DNA of 64,000 bases from JANXUC01 sp964619065 (GCA_964619065.1 CAZUCC010000020.1:6150-70149); one strand, 5' to 3'. Numbered from the stretch's first letter, positions 32,703 to 43,300 are shown. Numbers and translations: made by a program. The notes: a model not told the origin generated them from the sequence alone.

Positions 32703-33494
32703 TCAGATGGGTTTATAAGTCAGAATTACGGTTTGCGTTCCGCCAGCCGACACGGGAAAGTTGAACCAGTGTCCGATGGAGCCGTCGCCGGTAAATGCTC
32801 CCGTGTTGACGTTCTTGAAGGGATCGCATGGGTCGGGACCCGAAAAGACATTCTGGGTATAGCCAATATGGGAGAACGAAAAAGTGTTGGTCGCCAGGTT
32901 CAAGCCGGCCTGGCGCACTTGCTCGCCCGTGGCCGAGGTCATCGTGTTATCAAAATGGTCGCTCGCCCCAGTGACATCCACATTGGCTACGCGCACGAAA
33001 TAGACTGAAGGGCGGCTTGTGCTGGTGAGATTCTTGAGCGCCATCGTGATCTGCACGGACCCCATGGTCGTGGCGGTTGCTTTGATCTGCTTCATGGTCT
33101 GGGTCAGCTGCCAGTTCCCGTCGCTGGTCGTGCGCACGAATTTCCGAGTAGTAACGTTCGGGGCCGTAACCGTGGTCGCTCCCCAGTTTCCGCTGTCGGT
33201 GTCGGCATAATCGAAATAGGCGACCGGTCCGCCGCTGCCGTTGAAATCACAGAATCCATAGCCTTCATGGATGTGCACACCGGCGATGTACTCCTCGCCC
33301 AAAGGACTCGCAAACTCGACGATGTTTCCGTTTGTTGACAAGCAGTATTGCGTGAATGTGGCCACAGGCCCGGAACTGTACGTGAAGGAACAGGCAGTTG
33401 CGGCGGGAGCATTGTTCGCCGACCCTTCCTGCTGACTCCAGAGCAGCGACGAAAATGACAGAATTGCGATCAGGACTGCGCTTTTGACAAACAT
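32703..33494 (-). CDS. Secreted protein of unknown function
   Basis: A 263-residue protein with a signal peptide (MFVKSAVLIAILSFSSLLWSQ). The mature part is Thr/Ser/Gly-rich with beta character (VHIHEGYGFCDFNGSGGPVAYFDYADTDSG, then WQLTQTMKQIKATATTMGSVQITMALKNL), ending TVILTYKPI. Cysteines at C35, C51, C82 and C223 or so may pair. It resembles hypothetical secreted proteins of soil bacteria; no family was named. Its last 27 bases have a second copy at 29300-29326. The ATG is preceded by GGAGA in aaggagattcc on the minus strand. Confidence 0.75.
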   Translation of the reverse strand: MFVKSAVLIAILSFSSLLWSQQEGSANNAPAATACSFTYSSGPVATFTQYCLSTNGNIVEFASPLGEEYIAGVHIHEGYGFCDFNGSGGPVAYFDYADTDSGNWGATTVTAPNVTTRKFVRTTSDGNWQLTQTMKQIKATATTMGSVQITMALKNLTSTSRPSVYFVRVANVDVTGASDHFDNTMTSATGEQVRQAGLNLATNTFSFSHIGYTQNVFSGPDPCDPFKNVNTGAFTGDGSIGHWFNFPVSAGGTQTVILTYKPI

Positions 33495-33939
33495 AGAATG
33501 GAATCTCCTTTGACTTGACGTTCCGGGAGAGCCTGTTGCCTCCCTTACCCTCTATTAGCGGAAACGGCGGGCGTCAGACGTAATCGGCCCACGGAAGAGT
33601 ATTCAGCTGGCCAGGGCTTGGAAGCGCCTCATGGCTGTAGGTGGGTGGCCCCAGGCTTTTGATCTCGCTTCGGTAACCTAGACAAGGGGTGCCCCACCCT
33701 TGGCTTTTTAAGGGTGGGAAATGATGACGCTAGCGCAACGGCTCGTTCGCCCCGCCCAAATACCGGCACCGACTCATTCCCAAAATGGGAATCCCCCGAA
33801 AATAAAGTTCGCGAAGTTGGCGGAGCACACTTTTGAACAAGTTCAAAATATCTTCTAACCCCTGTCGAATGAGCCGCTTCGCGGGAAATTTACAAATTGT
33901 TCCACGGGGAACAATTTTTCACCGCCCCCCGGAACCCAG
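33495..33939. other. Intergenic region with repeat
   Basis: No gene is supported. It includes a copy of the gggtggccca repeat (33640-33719) with a hairpin cccaccctt / aagggtggg at about 33695-33719. Otherwise nothing. Confidence 0.65.
33640..33719 (+). repeat. Dispersed imperfect palindrome, gggtggccca family
   Basis: Begins ggtgggtggccccagg and ends accttggctttttaagggtggg. The right half contains ggggtgccccacccttgg, as in the other copies. Confidence 0.65.
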
Positions 33940-35442
33940 TCAGTTCCCTCGTGGGACGCTCGCAAACACTACCGCCTGTCCGTCTTCGTAAACCAGCTTC
34001 CAGTCCGGGGTCAGGCGCAGCAGGCTTCCCAGAGCGCTGGTGGACGACACCAGCACCGACCGCGCTCCCGTCGCCTGCAACTGTGCGCTCCAATCCGGCT
34101 CGCCATTCACGATCTTCAGGTAACGTTTCATGTACTCCGAGCCGTACATGTCGTGCCGGTCATCCACCACCACGCGCAGCTGCGGCCACTCGCGGTAGAT
34201 AACGTACCCACTCCAGGCATCGGTCGTGAACAAAGGCCCCGGCGGCGGATGTTGCGCCAGAAACTCAACCGCCCGGAGCGGAAAGCGGTCCGCATTGAAG
34301 TTCGCGTGGATGACCTGCTGTCCAAAGAACTGCCCGCCGTTGGCGCACGCCATCAACGTTGCCACCACGAAAACGATCGCCCAAACATGCCCACGGCTGC
34401 GCAACTCCATCGCACCCATGCGATAGGAGAAGCCGCTGTCGCGCGCCGTCACCAGCGGGGCTACGGTCAGCGTCAGAACGATGCAGGCGATAGGAATGTT
34501 GCGCACCGCATACAGACCTGCCCAGGCAAAGACGATCAGCGCGAGAATCTGCCCGGGGCGCAGCAGATGCCGCTTCGTCACCGCGACGCACGCCGCCAGG
34601 AACAACAGCACAGCAAAACATTTGGCTCCAAAGGAATGGAAATCCGGCGACTGCATTTCCTGGATATGGTGCATCAAGAACGAATCACCCAGGTATCGAT
34701 AGATATGCACGTACAACTGGGCACCATAAGGATTGATCATGCTCGCCAGCAACGACACGCCAAGCACTCGACCGAGCCGCACGCAGCACCACCGCGCCTC
34801 CCGGCTCTGATCCCCGCCGAACATCACCGTCCAGAACTCTCCCAGCAAGCTCAGACCGAGCATCGCAAAGGCGACCAGGAATCCTCCGTGCACGTTCACC
34901 CATACCAGCACAATGACAGGAATCGCCCAAACCCAACTCGTGGCGCGTTTCTCTTCGAGCAGATGCCAGCACAACAGCGCGAAAAGCCAGGTGAACAAGT
35001 GCGGCCGCGCCAGGTAGTGGATGGTCGAGGCCAACACTGCGAGCACAACAAACAACAGCGCCGTCAACAGCGAAGCTCCCCGCTGTAGGGTCAGGCGGAA
35101 CAGCAGCGCGAAGGTCAGAGCAATTACGAATGCACCGCTGGCCAGCACTCCGTTCAGGCCCCACCACGCGTGGATTTTCGCAACCGCAACATCGAATAGC
35201 CACTCCCAGGCAAACCATGGTCGACTGGTTACGTTCGAGAACAGGTCGGTGTGAGGGACGGCATGATTTTGCAGAATCCATTCGCCGGTGCGGATGTGCC
35301 ATCCAATGCCGGGGTCGTTGAGGAGGCGCAGGCTGGGCGTGCCGTAGGCGAGCGCGAGCAGCAGGCTGATAAATAAGATGTCCACCAGCGACGGCAAAAG
35401 ATACGACGCGAGGCGGCGGGCCGGGTTGGATGAGGGGGTCAC
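33940..35442 (-). CDS. Polytopic membrane protein, GT-C-like
   Basis: A 500-residue protein with about ten membrane segments and a C-terminal soluble part of about 100 residues. N-terminal loop NDPGIGWHIRTGEWILQNHAVPHTDLFS, followed by FAWEWLFDVAVAKIHAWWG, is a pattern of large bacterial GT-C-like membrane proteins that use lipid-linked sugars. The C-terminal part (FTTDAWSGYVIYREWPQLRVVVDDRHDMYGSEYMKRYLKIVNGE) is soluble. No catalytic family could be named, and transport is also possible. It is transcribed divergently from the ndh gene and its start is 200 nt from it. Confidence 0.65.
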   Translation of the reverse strand: MTPSSNPARRLASYLLPSLVDILFISLLLALAYGTPSLRLLNDPGIGWHIRTGEWILQNHAVPHTDLFSNVTSRPWFAWEWLFDVAVAKIHAWWGLNGVLASGAFVIALTFALLFRLTLQRGASLLTALLFVVLAVLASTIHYLARPHLFTWLFALLCWHLLEEKRATSWVWAIPVIVLVWVNVHGGFLVAFAMLGLSLLGEFWTVMFGGDQSREARWCCVRLGRVLGVSLLASMINPYGAQLYVHIYRYLGDSFLMHHIQEMQSPDFHSFGAKCFAVLLFLAACVAVTKRHLLRPGQILALIVFAWAGLYAVRNIPIACIVLTLTVAPLVTARDSGFSYRMGAMELRSRGHVWAIVFVVATLMACANGGQFFGQQVIHANFNADRFPLRAVEFLAQHPPPGPLFTTDAWSGYVIYREWPQLRVVVDDRHDMYGSEYMKRYLKIVNGEPDWSAQLQATGARSVLVSSTSALGSLLRLTPDWKLVYEDGQAVVFASVPRGN

Positions 35443-35642
35443 GTTCTCCTCCCCGGAATAGTACTTGATTGGAAAGGAGAAATTTTGGGGAGTTCCTGAA
35501 TGAACACGCTGCGGAGCGTTGCTCCACTAGGGCAGGCCGAGGGCGCCTGCCCCTACATGGACCTCGGATTCCCGCGAGTTTTCTTGCGTCCCGCGATACC
35601 GTTTGGAATCTAATATATGTGGCGACCAAATCAGATGCTCGC

Positions 35643-36977
35643 ATGCCTCGTGTGGTGATCGTTGGAGGCGGGTTCGGCGGCCTCAAGGCTGCCCGGCAAT
35701 TGCGCAACTCTCCCGTTCGCATCACTCTGATCGATCGGAAAAATCACCATACCTTCCAGCCTCTGTTGTATCAGGTGGCGACGGCGGGGCTCTCGCCCGG
35801 AGAAATTGCCGCGCCCATTCGCTGGATTCTTCGCTCGCAGAAGAACGTAGAAGTGCTCCTCGGCGAAGTGACTGGCTTCGATCTGCAACGCAAGACCATC
35901 CAAATGGGGGACGACGAGGTTCCGTACGACTACCTTATTGTGGCTGCAGGCGTTCGCCACGGATACTTCGGGCACGACAACTGGGAAGCACTGGCTCCCG
36001 GACTCAAGACGATTGAAGATGCGACCGAGATTCGCCGTCGTATTTTTCTGGCCTTCGAATTGGCCGAGCGTGAAGCGGCACGCGGACAAAATGGCCATGC
36101 ACTTAATTTTGTCGTTGTGGGCGGCGGACCGACCGGCGTTGAGCTGGCGGGAACCTTGGCGGAGATCGCGCGCAACGTGCTGGCCAATGAGTTTCATACT
36201 ATCGACCCGAAGCATACGCGCATTCTGTTGCTTGAGGGTGGCCCGCGAATTCTCCCCAGCTATCCGGAAAGTCTCTCGCAGAGTGCGGAACGGCAGTTGG
36301 TCAAGCTCGGGGTGGAAGTACGAACCTCAACCGCTGTGACGGGCATCGAGCCTGGAATCGTACGCACGGGAGACACCTGGATTCCCGCAGCCGTAACCCT
36401 TTGGGCGGCAGGAGTGACGGCTTCCCCGCTCGGCAAACTGCTCGGCGCCTCCACGGACCGTGCTGGCCGGGTGCGGGTGCAGACTGACCTTTCGCTTCCG
36501 GAACATCGTGAGGTGTTCGTCATTGGCGACTTGGCGGCGCTCACAGACGAGAAGGGGACACCGCTTCCGGGCGTGGCTCCCGTCGCCATGCAGCAAGGCG
36601 TTGCCGCCGGGAAAAACATCGCGCGGCTCATGCAAGACGAGGCCACATTGCCTTTCCGCTACCACGACAAAGGCAGCATGGCTACGATTGGACGCGCCGC
36701 CGCCATCGCGGATTTCGGCAAAGTGCGACTCTCGGGATTTCTGGCGTGGCTCGCGTGGCTCTTCATTCACATCTTGTTCCTGATCGGGTTCCGCAACCGC
36801 TTGATGGTGATGATCCAGTGGGCATGGTCGTACATCACCTACGAACGCGGTGCGCGGCTCATCACTGGGGAGGGTGGACTTCCTGGGTGGCGGCACGCTC
36901 CGCCGCCGGCACTGGTTGGGACCGACTCACAGGATGATTCTGAGACCCGTGAAGCGCCACTTCGATCGGGCACTTGA
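35643..36977 (+). CDS. ndh: Type II NADH dehydrogenase
   Basis: A 444-residue FAD enzyme that oxidises NADH and reduces quinone without pumping protons. The start at 35643 begins MPRVVIVGGGFGGLKAARQL, with the FAD dinucleotide-binding motif GGGFGG. A second Rossmann motif (NFVVVGGGPTGVELAGTLAEI) binds NADH. VFVIGDLAALTDEKGTPLPGVAPVAMQQG is the family's conserved C-terminal FAD motif. The protein ends in a membrane-attaching segment (LAWLAWLFIHILFLIGF). Longer in-frame starts to 35469 lack support. Confidence 0.93.
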   Translation: MPRVVIVGGGFGGLKAARQLRNSPVRITLIDRKNHHTFQPLLYQVATAGLSPGEIAAPIRWILRSQKNVEVLLGEVTGFDLQRKTIQMGDDEVPYDYLIVAAGVRHGYFGHDNWEALAPGLKTIEDATEIRRRIFLAFELAEREAARGQNGHALNFVVVGGGPTGVELAGTLAEIARNVLANEFHTIDPKHTRILLLEGGPRILPSYPESLSQSAERQLVKLGVEVRTSTAVTGIEPGIVRTGDTWIPAAVTLWAAGVTASPLGKLLGASTDRAGRVRVQTDLSLPEHREVFVIGDLAALTDEKGTPLPGVAPVAMQQGVAAGKNIARLMQDEATLPFRYHDKGSMATIGRAAAIADFGKVRLSGFLAWLAWLFIHILFLIGFRNRLMVMIQWAWSYITYERGARLITGEGGLPGWRHAPPPALVGTDSQDDSETREAPLRSGT

Positions 36978-37413
36978 GGAGATGAAGACTGTTTAGAGCG
37001 AGTACCAAATCTTGCAAGTCTTGTTCATTGTCATCCTGAGCGCAGCGAAGGACCCCTACACCGTCCGTTCCACTCCACTATCCCAGCGAATTCCTCCCAT
37101 GCAACCTTAATTCTTGCGAAAGCCTGCGAGCACCATGCCGCCGCCATCATCCTAGGGGTCCTTCGCTGCGCTCAGGATGACAGTGGTTGTGTGGGGAACG
37201 GAGCATAGTTTTCAGCGGCAACGCAGGCCTATTCAGATAGCCCCTAGGTTGCTCGCAGAGCGCACTGTACAAAACCTCTCGCTATAATCGTATGTGGTGC
37301 CGATGGCAATATAGCGCGGGCGCTGCAACTAGAGCCGGCCAACGCCTCTGCTCTCAACTTAAACGCACTCTTGCAGCCAAGCTCGCGGAGAAAGCGCAGC
37401 CACTGCCCAGGCC
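36978..37413. other. Intergenic region with inverted repeat
   Basis: No gene is supported. It holds the long inverted repeat at 37029-37182 and a TATAAT-like sequence near 37285, with no good -35 box, upstream of the NfeD-type gene. Confidence 0.6.
37029..37182. repeat. 30-bp perfect inverted repeat around 94 bp
   Basis: The arm 37029-37058 (tgtcatcctgagcgcagcga onward) is perfectly complementary to 37153-37182. These sequences belong to the tgtcatcctgagcg family of short intergenic repeats. The arms enclose 94 bp without coding potential. The structure lies between ndh and the NfeD-type gene. Confidence 0.85.
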
Positions 37414-38742
37414 ATGATGTTCCGCAACGAGATGTTCCAGAAGGTATTGAGAGACCTATGCTGCTCCGCTTTCTCGCGTATTGCTGTTTTGCTGGCTGCG
37501 TGTCTCTTCGTGGCACCGGCGCAAGCTGAAGTTTTGAAAATCGTCATCAATGACACGATCCATCCGATGACGCTTGAGTATGTGGAGCGCGCGCTGGCAC
37601 AAGCCCAACAAGAGAACGCCAAGGCCGTCCTGATTGAGATCAGCACTCCTGGCGGCCTACTCGATCCCATGCGCGAGATCATGGAAAAGATACTCGCTTC
37701 GCCCGTGCCTGTGATTATTTACGTGACGCCGAGCGGGAGCCGGGCGGCCTCCGCTGGTTTCTTCATTCTGCAAGCTGCTGATGTCGCCGCCATGGCTCCG
37801 GGAACGAACACCGGAGCGGCCCATCCGGTCGTGCCCGGCATAAAACTCGAAGACGTCATGAAGCAAAAGCTAGAGAACGATGCGGCCGCTCTGATGCGTT
37901 CCGTCGTCTCCAAGCGGGGCCGTAATGTGGATGTCGCGGAAAGCACGGTGCGCGAATCGAAGTCATTCACCGAGCAAGAAGCGCTCTCGAAGAATCTCAT
38001 CGATTATGTTGCTTCCAGCGAGCAAGACCTCTTCCAACAGCTACGCGGCAAGCCGATCAAGCGCTTCGATGGGCAAACTCTTACGCTGGATCTTACGGGC
38101 GAACCCATCCGGCCATTTGAGATGACCCTGAAGCAGCGGATCTTCGCCATCCTGATGGATCCCAATCTTGCGTTCGGGCTGGTGGCGTTGGGCATGTTCT
38201 GTATTTACGTTGAGCTGAACAATCCTGGCACTGTCCTGCCGGGAACAGTGGGGGTGATTGCCATTGTGCTGGCGGGATTCGCATTGAACTTGCTCCCGGT
38301 GCGCTATGCCGCTCTGGGGTTGATCGCAACAGCATTCGTTCTTTTTGCCCTGGAAGCCAAAATTGCTTCGCATGGAGTGTTGGGAATTGGAGGGGTGGTC
38401 GCGCTCACGCTGGGTGGTTTGTTTCTAGTTGACGGTCCGATTCCGGAAATGCGAGTGCATCTTTCCACGGCACTGGCTGTGAGTATTCCGCTCGGCGCTA
38501 TTACGGTTTTCCTCATGACTATCGCGCTGAAAGCCCGCGCGGGGAAGCGTGCTAGCGGCGTGGAAGGAATGGTGGGCGAGACGGGCACGGCGCAAACTCC
38601 GCTGGCTCCTAACGGCAAGGTTTTTGTGCATGGGGAGATTTGGGATGCGGTGGCCTCTTCGCCTGTGGCGCAAGGGGCTGAGATTACGGTGAAACAGGTG
38701 AGCGGGCTGCGCTTGCAGGTCGATCCGGCGAAACCTGAATGA
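37414..38742 (+). CDS. NfeD-type membrane serine protease
   Basis: A 442-residue protein with a signal peptide (IAVLLAACLFVAPAQA), a ClpP-like serine protease domain (about 45-230: STPGGLLDPMREIMEKILASPVPVIIYVTPSGSRAASAGFFILQAADVAAMAPGTNTGAAHPV; S in SAGFF is the nucleophile and a Lys in MKQKLENDAA is the likely partner), five membrane segments at about 250-385, and a C-terminal OB-like NfeD domain (GMVGETGTAQTPLAPNGKVFVHGEIWDAVA). The long form is known to cleave the C-terminal region of its stomatin partner. A stomatin gene follows 190 nt downstream. Confidence 0.9.
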   Translation: MMFRNEMFQKVLRDLCCSAFSRIAVLLAACLFVAPAQAEVLKIVINDTIHPMTLEYVERALAQAQQENAKAVLIEISTPGGLLDPMREIMEKILASPVPVIIYVTPSGSRAASAGFFILQAADVAAMAPGTNTGAAHPVVPGIKLEDVMKQKLENDAAALMRSVVSKRGRNVDVAESTVRESKSFTEQEALSKNLIDYVASSEQDLFQQLRGKPIKRFDGQTLTLDLTGEPIRPFEMTLKQRIFAILMDPNLAFGLVALGMFCIYVELNNPGTVLPGTVGVIAIVLAGFALNLLPVRYAALGLIATAFVLFALEAKIASHGVLGIGGVVALTLGGLFLVDGPIPEMRVHLSTALAVSIPLGAITVFLMTIALKARAGKRASGVEGMVGETGTAQTPLAPNGKVFVHGEIWDAVASSPVAQGAEITVKQVSGLRLQVDPAKPE

Positions 38743-38932
38743 GCCAAGTATCGCTCTGCGGAGGGCCGGTGGCGGTCATCGCCACGTAACCCTATCTCAC
38801 ATGACTATTCCTACGCGGTCTTCTATCGCTGAACCATGCTGAATACGGCTTGGTATGAGCAAAAATCTAAAGATAGACACTCGCATTGGGATAAAATTCG
38901 GCTGGAAGTAGTTTGCGCTTGGGAGGGGTACC

Positions 38933-39718
38933 ATGGGATACGGAATCATCACCATCATTGTCGCCCTTTATTTCCTCAGTTCTATCAAGATTCTTGCGGA
39001 ATATGAAAGAGCAGTGATTTTCCGTCTGGGCCACTTGCTGCCAGAGCCAAAAGGTCCGGGGCTGATTTTTGTTTTCGCTCCACTGGATCGCATGGTGCGG
39101 GTGTCGCTCCGGCAGGAGGCGTTGGAAGTTCCGCCACAGGACATCATCACGCGCGACAACGTCACGCTGAAAGTCAATGCCGTGATTTTTCTACGCGCCA
39201 TTGAGCCACGCAAGGCGATCAACGAAGTTTCCAACTATATTTATCAGACTTCGCAATTTGCCCAGACCACGCTCCGGTCCGTTCTTGGTGAAGTGGAACT
39301 CGATGAGCTTCTGGCCCACCGCGAGAAAATCAATCTCCGCCTGCAAACGATTCTTGACCAGCATACGGCTCCGTGGGGCGTGAAAGTGGCGAATGTCGAA
39401 GTCAAACAAGTGGATATGCCGGAAACTATGCTGCGCGCGATGGCCAAGCAAGCGGAGGCGGAACGTGAGCGGCGGTCGAAGATCATCCACGCGGAAGGTG
39501 AGTTTTCAGCGGCGCAACGCCTGGTGGATGCTGCCTCCTTGTTGGCCACTGAGCCCGTCAGCGTGCAATTGCGGTACTTGCAAACCTTGACGGAAATTGG
39601 CGTGGAGAAAAACACAACCGTGATCTTCCCGGTGCCAATGGATTTGTTCTCCGGCATGCATAAGCTGCTGGCGCAAACGGCTGCGAAGGATGCTCCGGCA
39701 AAGCCTTCCGGCGATTGA
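38933..39718 (+). CDS. Stomatin-like SPFH protein (slipin)
   Basis: A 261-residue protein with an N-terminal membrane segment (IITIIVALYFLSSI), the SPFH domain (KILAEYERAVIFRLGHLLPEPKGPGLIFVFAPLDRMVRVSLRQEALEVPPQDIITRDNVTLKVNAVIFLRA), and a helical C-terminus (AMAKQAEAERERRSKIIHAEGEFSAAQ). These assemble into membrane-associated oligomers. The upstream NfeD-type gene is its usual partner. GGGAGGGG lies 4 nt before the ATG. Length is normal. Confidence 0.92.
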   Translation: MGYGIITIIVALYFLSSIKILAEYERAVIFRLGHLLPEPKGPGLIFVFAPLDRMVRVSLRQEALEVPPQDIITRDNVTLKVNAVIFLRAIEPRKAINEVSNYIYQTSQFAQTTLRSVLGEVELDELLAHREKINLRLQTILDQHTAPWGVKVANVEVKQVDMPETMLRAMAKQAEAERERRSKIIHAEGEFSAAQRLVDAASLLATEPVSVQLRYLQTLTEIGVEKNTTVIFPVPMDLFSGMHKLLAQTAAKDAPAKPSGD

Positions 39719-39773
39719 TTTTGGGAGTTAATACTGGGCCGCATTTTGAAATCAGCGGAGACTGATCAACGTT

Positions 39774-40319
39774 ATGGCTAACGATTCTGAAATTACGGTC
39801 ACCACCGGTAAGATGGTGGGCCTCTTTGTGGTTTTAGTGGTTGTGTGCGCTTTGTTCTTCGGTTTTGGTTACGGGATGGGCAAGGGCGCGTCCGCCAGCG
39901 CTGGCAATACAAACGGTAACTCGATTCCGGCGATCGTGGTTATGGGGCAACGAGCTCTCGCCAAGAGTCCGGCGGCAGCCACCCTCGACACGCCAAAACC
40001 CGACGCGCTCAAGCCAGATGCCCCAACGCCAGCCGCTCCGGTTGTTGCCGCGGAAGCGGCGGAAGCGGCGGAAACGCACGCGGCGGGCAGCGGCGTCTAC
40101 TTTGTCCAAATCGCCGCGGTGAGAAAACAAGAAGACGCGGAGGCGCTGGTGGCGTCATTACGCAAGAAGGACTATGCCGTGTTCTCCACCAACAATATGC
40201 CAGCCGACAAACTGTTCCACGTACAGATTGGCCCCTTCAGCAATCCAAAGGACGCGGAGAATCTGCGCGTTAAGCTTGTGGGGGCGGGATACAATTCCAT
40301 TGTGAAGAAGCAGGGTTAG
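39774..40319 (+). CDS. SPOR-domain membrane protein
   Basis: A 181-residue protein with an N-terminal membrane segment (MVGLFVVLVVVCALFFGFGYGMG), an Ala/Pro linker and a C-terminal SPOR domain (GVYFVQIAAVRKQEDAEALVASLRKKDYAVFSTNNMPADKLFHVQIGPFSNPKDAENLRVKLVGAGY). SPOR domains bind denuded glycan strands, usually at the division site. It is 55 nt after the stomatin gene but probably independent in function. Start at 39774 has GGAG 13 nt upstream, which is weak. Confidence 0.88.
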   Translation: MANDSEITVTTGKMVGLFVVLVVVCALFFGFGYGMGKGASASAGNTNGNSIPAIVVMGQRALAKSPAAATLDTPKPDALKPDAPTPAAPVVAAEAAEAAETHAAGSGVYFVQIAAVRKQEDAEALVASLRKKDYAVFSTNNMPADKLFHVQIGPFSNPKDAENLRVKLVGAGYNSIVKKQG

Positions 40320-40361
40320 TCCTGGTCTGAAGAAGCGTCGGGCTCTCGCCCGAAGCAATTT

Positions 40362-43300
40362 CTAGACGGAAGCGGCGGCGTGCGCCTTGCGCAACAGGCT
40401 CCGTGTGTGGACGATCAAATCTGCAATCTCGAACGGCTTCAGGAGTGAAGAAATATTGTTCTTTTCCAGGAACGAACGTGTTTCCTCGTCCGCCACATGA
40501 GCGAACGTGAATAAGATTTTATGTTCGAGCTCGGGGCGCGTCTGCGCCAGCCATGCATGCATCTCAGCTACGGTCATCCCGCCGGGCATACGCCCGCTCA
40601 TGATGACGCCATCGAAAGATTCTTTCTGCAAGCGGATTTGCGCTTCTTCCGTGTTGCTCACGCCAACAACCTCCGCACCCGCTCCGGTGAGTACGGCGGA
40701 GGCGAACTCTAAAATTGCTTCCTCGTCTTCCACAAACAGCAGCCTTCCTTGAATTGCGCCATCGTGCCGGGCAGGGGTGGCGCTTCCGGCTTCCACGGAC
40801 GCCACACGTCCTACCGCCGGCAAGCGCAATTGCAGGACAGCGCCGCCGTCGGGACTGTTGCTGGCGGTGATTTCGCCTCCGTGCTCCTTCACAATGCCGT
40901 AGCAGATGCTGAGGCCAAGACCCGTGCCCTTGCCCACGGCTTTCGTGGTGTAAAACGGATCGAAGATCTTTTTGGCGTCCTGAATGCCCGGGCCGCTATC
41001 GTGGAACTCAGCCCAAACCTGGCCATCGCTGGCAAAAGCGCGGACCTTCAGAACACCCTTGTTTTCGGTTTCCAGCATCGCATCGAGTGCGTTGTTAATG
41101 ACATTGAGGAAAACCTGTTCAACCTGATGAGGATCGGCGATGACCGCAGGCAGAGTCTCATCAATCTCACGCTCGACGCGAATATTGTTCACCTTGAAAT
41201 CGTAGTCGCGCAACGCGAGAGCCTCGTCGAGCACGCGACGGATATCGACTTCCGATTTTTGTGGTTTACGTTGGCGGGCGAACGACAGCAGATTCTGCAC
41301 CACGCGATGCGTGCGCTGCGCCTGCTTGAAGAGCTTGCTGACAAAATCCTGCGCCCGCTGGTTGAGGCCTTCGCCCTCGAGTAATTGCGCGTAACCCAGA
41401 ATGGCGGTCAGGGGGTTGTTGAGTTCGTGCGCGACGCCGGAAATAAGCTGGCCCACAGCGGACATCTTCTCGCTTTGCAGGAGTTGTTCCTGGGCCAGAC
41501 GGAGATCCTCGTAGGCGCGGCAGCTCTCTTCGTAGAGACGGACTTTCTCGAGCGTGGCGGCAAGCTGGCGGCTGATGGCGACCAGCAGACTTTCGTCGCT
41601 GGTGGTAAATTCGCGCGCCTCACGGCTGCCCACGCCAATCACACCCGCTGGCCCATCCTTACCCCACAAAATCACCCACACCCAGGAGCGCAGCCCATCC
41701 GCTTTAACAAAATCAGCAACGACAGGCGGGACATGCGGTAGATATTCCGGCGTGATCACCTCGGTGCGCGAGCGTGTGATCAGTTCGCCAAAGCCGTCCG
41801 GCAAACGCAATTCGGAGAAGCGCGCCCGACCCTCGCTGCGATGTCCCCAGCCGGCGCGGCGGCGCAGCACTTGTCCGACCTTGTCGGCGAGATAGATCGA
41901 CCCGGTCTCGGAGGAAAATAGGCTTACCACCTGGCGCAGGGTCAAGTTCAGAATTTCGTCGAGATCGAACGATTGCGTGGAAATGGTGGCGATGGCGTTG
42001 AGAGCATTCAACTCGCGATTGCGGCGGCGAATTTCTTCGTCCGCCCGGCGCTTCTCGGAAATATCGAGTAGAAATCCCTGGTAGCGTTCGACGCGTCCTT
42101 CGCTGTCGCGCGTCGCAAAGCTGCTTTCGACGGCGTTCAGGACCGTGCCGTCCCTGCGCCGCAGTGCTACCTCGAAATTGCGTACGCGGCTGTTTGCTTC
42201 CAACTCGCGGCGCACGGACTCGCGCTGCTCCGCCGAGGTATAGACACCGTTGTCCATGTCGAGCGCCATGAGCTCGTCGCGACTGGCGTAACCCAGCATC
42301 CGGACAAAAGCATCGTTGCAGTCCAACAACTTACCCTGCGGATCGGCAACGAATACGCCCTCTTGGGCCTGTTCGAACAGCATGCGGTATTTTTCTTCGG
42401 CCGCGCGACGCGCCGAGGTGTCGCGGATCACGTGAATGGTTCCACGGCGCTCCTGGCCGTGCTCGCGGTAGGAGGATGTCGAAACCAGCGAGACTCCACC
42501 GAGACAAGGATCGGCATGCTCCGCCAGCCCCGCTTCTTCCTGCAAACAATAGGGGCAGTCCTTCCACTCGGAATGCTTAGGCAAAACCTCTTCGCAGGTG
42601 CGCCCCACCATTTCGGCGGGCCGCAACTTCAGGCGGCGCATCAAAGCGCGATTGACTTTCAGAATTTTGTGGTTCGCGTCGTGCAGCAGGATCATGTCTT
42701 CGATGGAGTCGAAGGTATTAATCCATTGTCTCTGGGAGCGGACGATCTGTTCGCGCAAGCGCAGGTTTTCGGCTGCAATGCCGAGCTGATTAGCGCTGCT
42801 GGAAAGGAACTCCAGCTCCTCCCGGCTATACGAGCGCGGACGAGAGCTCCCCAAAGAGAGTGTACCCAATATGGTTTTCTTTCCTCGTATCGGGACCAGA
42901 AGGATGTGGTGGAAACCCTCCACTTGCACGGACGCGCGCAGGCTCGGATGCAGAGCATTCACTCTTTGGACGACTGGCCACCCGGTGTGAAGAATCTTCT
43001 CCGTGGCCTCGTCCAGCGTGATGATCTGGCTGCTCTGCACAAATTGGTCCGAAACGCCGACGTGCTGCACCATGCGCAAACTGCCGTCTTCGAGCAGCCG
43101 GAACCATCCTGCCTTGGCACTCATCAGCCGGACCAGTTCCTCGAGCGTGGATTGCAGCATGGCCCCCGGTTGCTGAGCCCGGGCAATGGAGGTCGTCAGC
43201 GCGGTAACCACTGCGAGCCGAAGCGTGCGGTCACGATACTGGTCGAGCACCACCATCAACATGCTCAAACCAAAAAGGAGATCGATGAAAAGATCCGCTC

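Noticed and set aside
34153..35088. Plus-strand ORF of 311 residues, rich in His, Gln and Arg
   Set aside because: Antisense to the polytopic membrane protein 33940-35442, with composition typical of a shadow frame.
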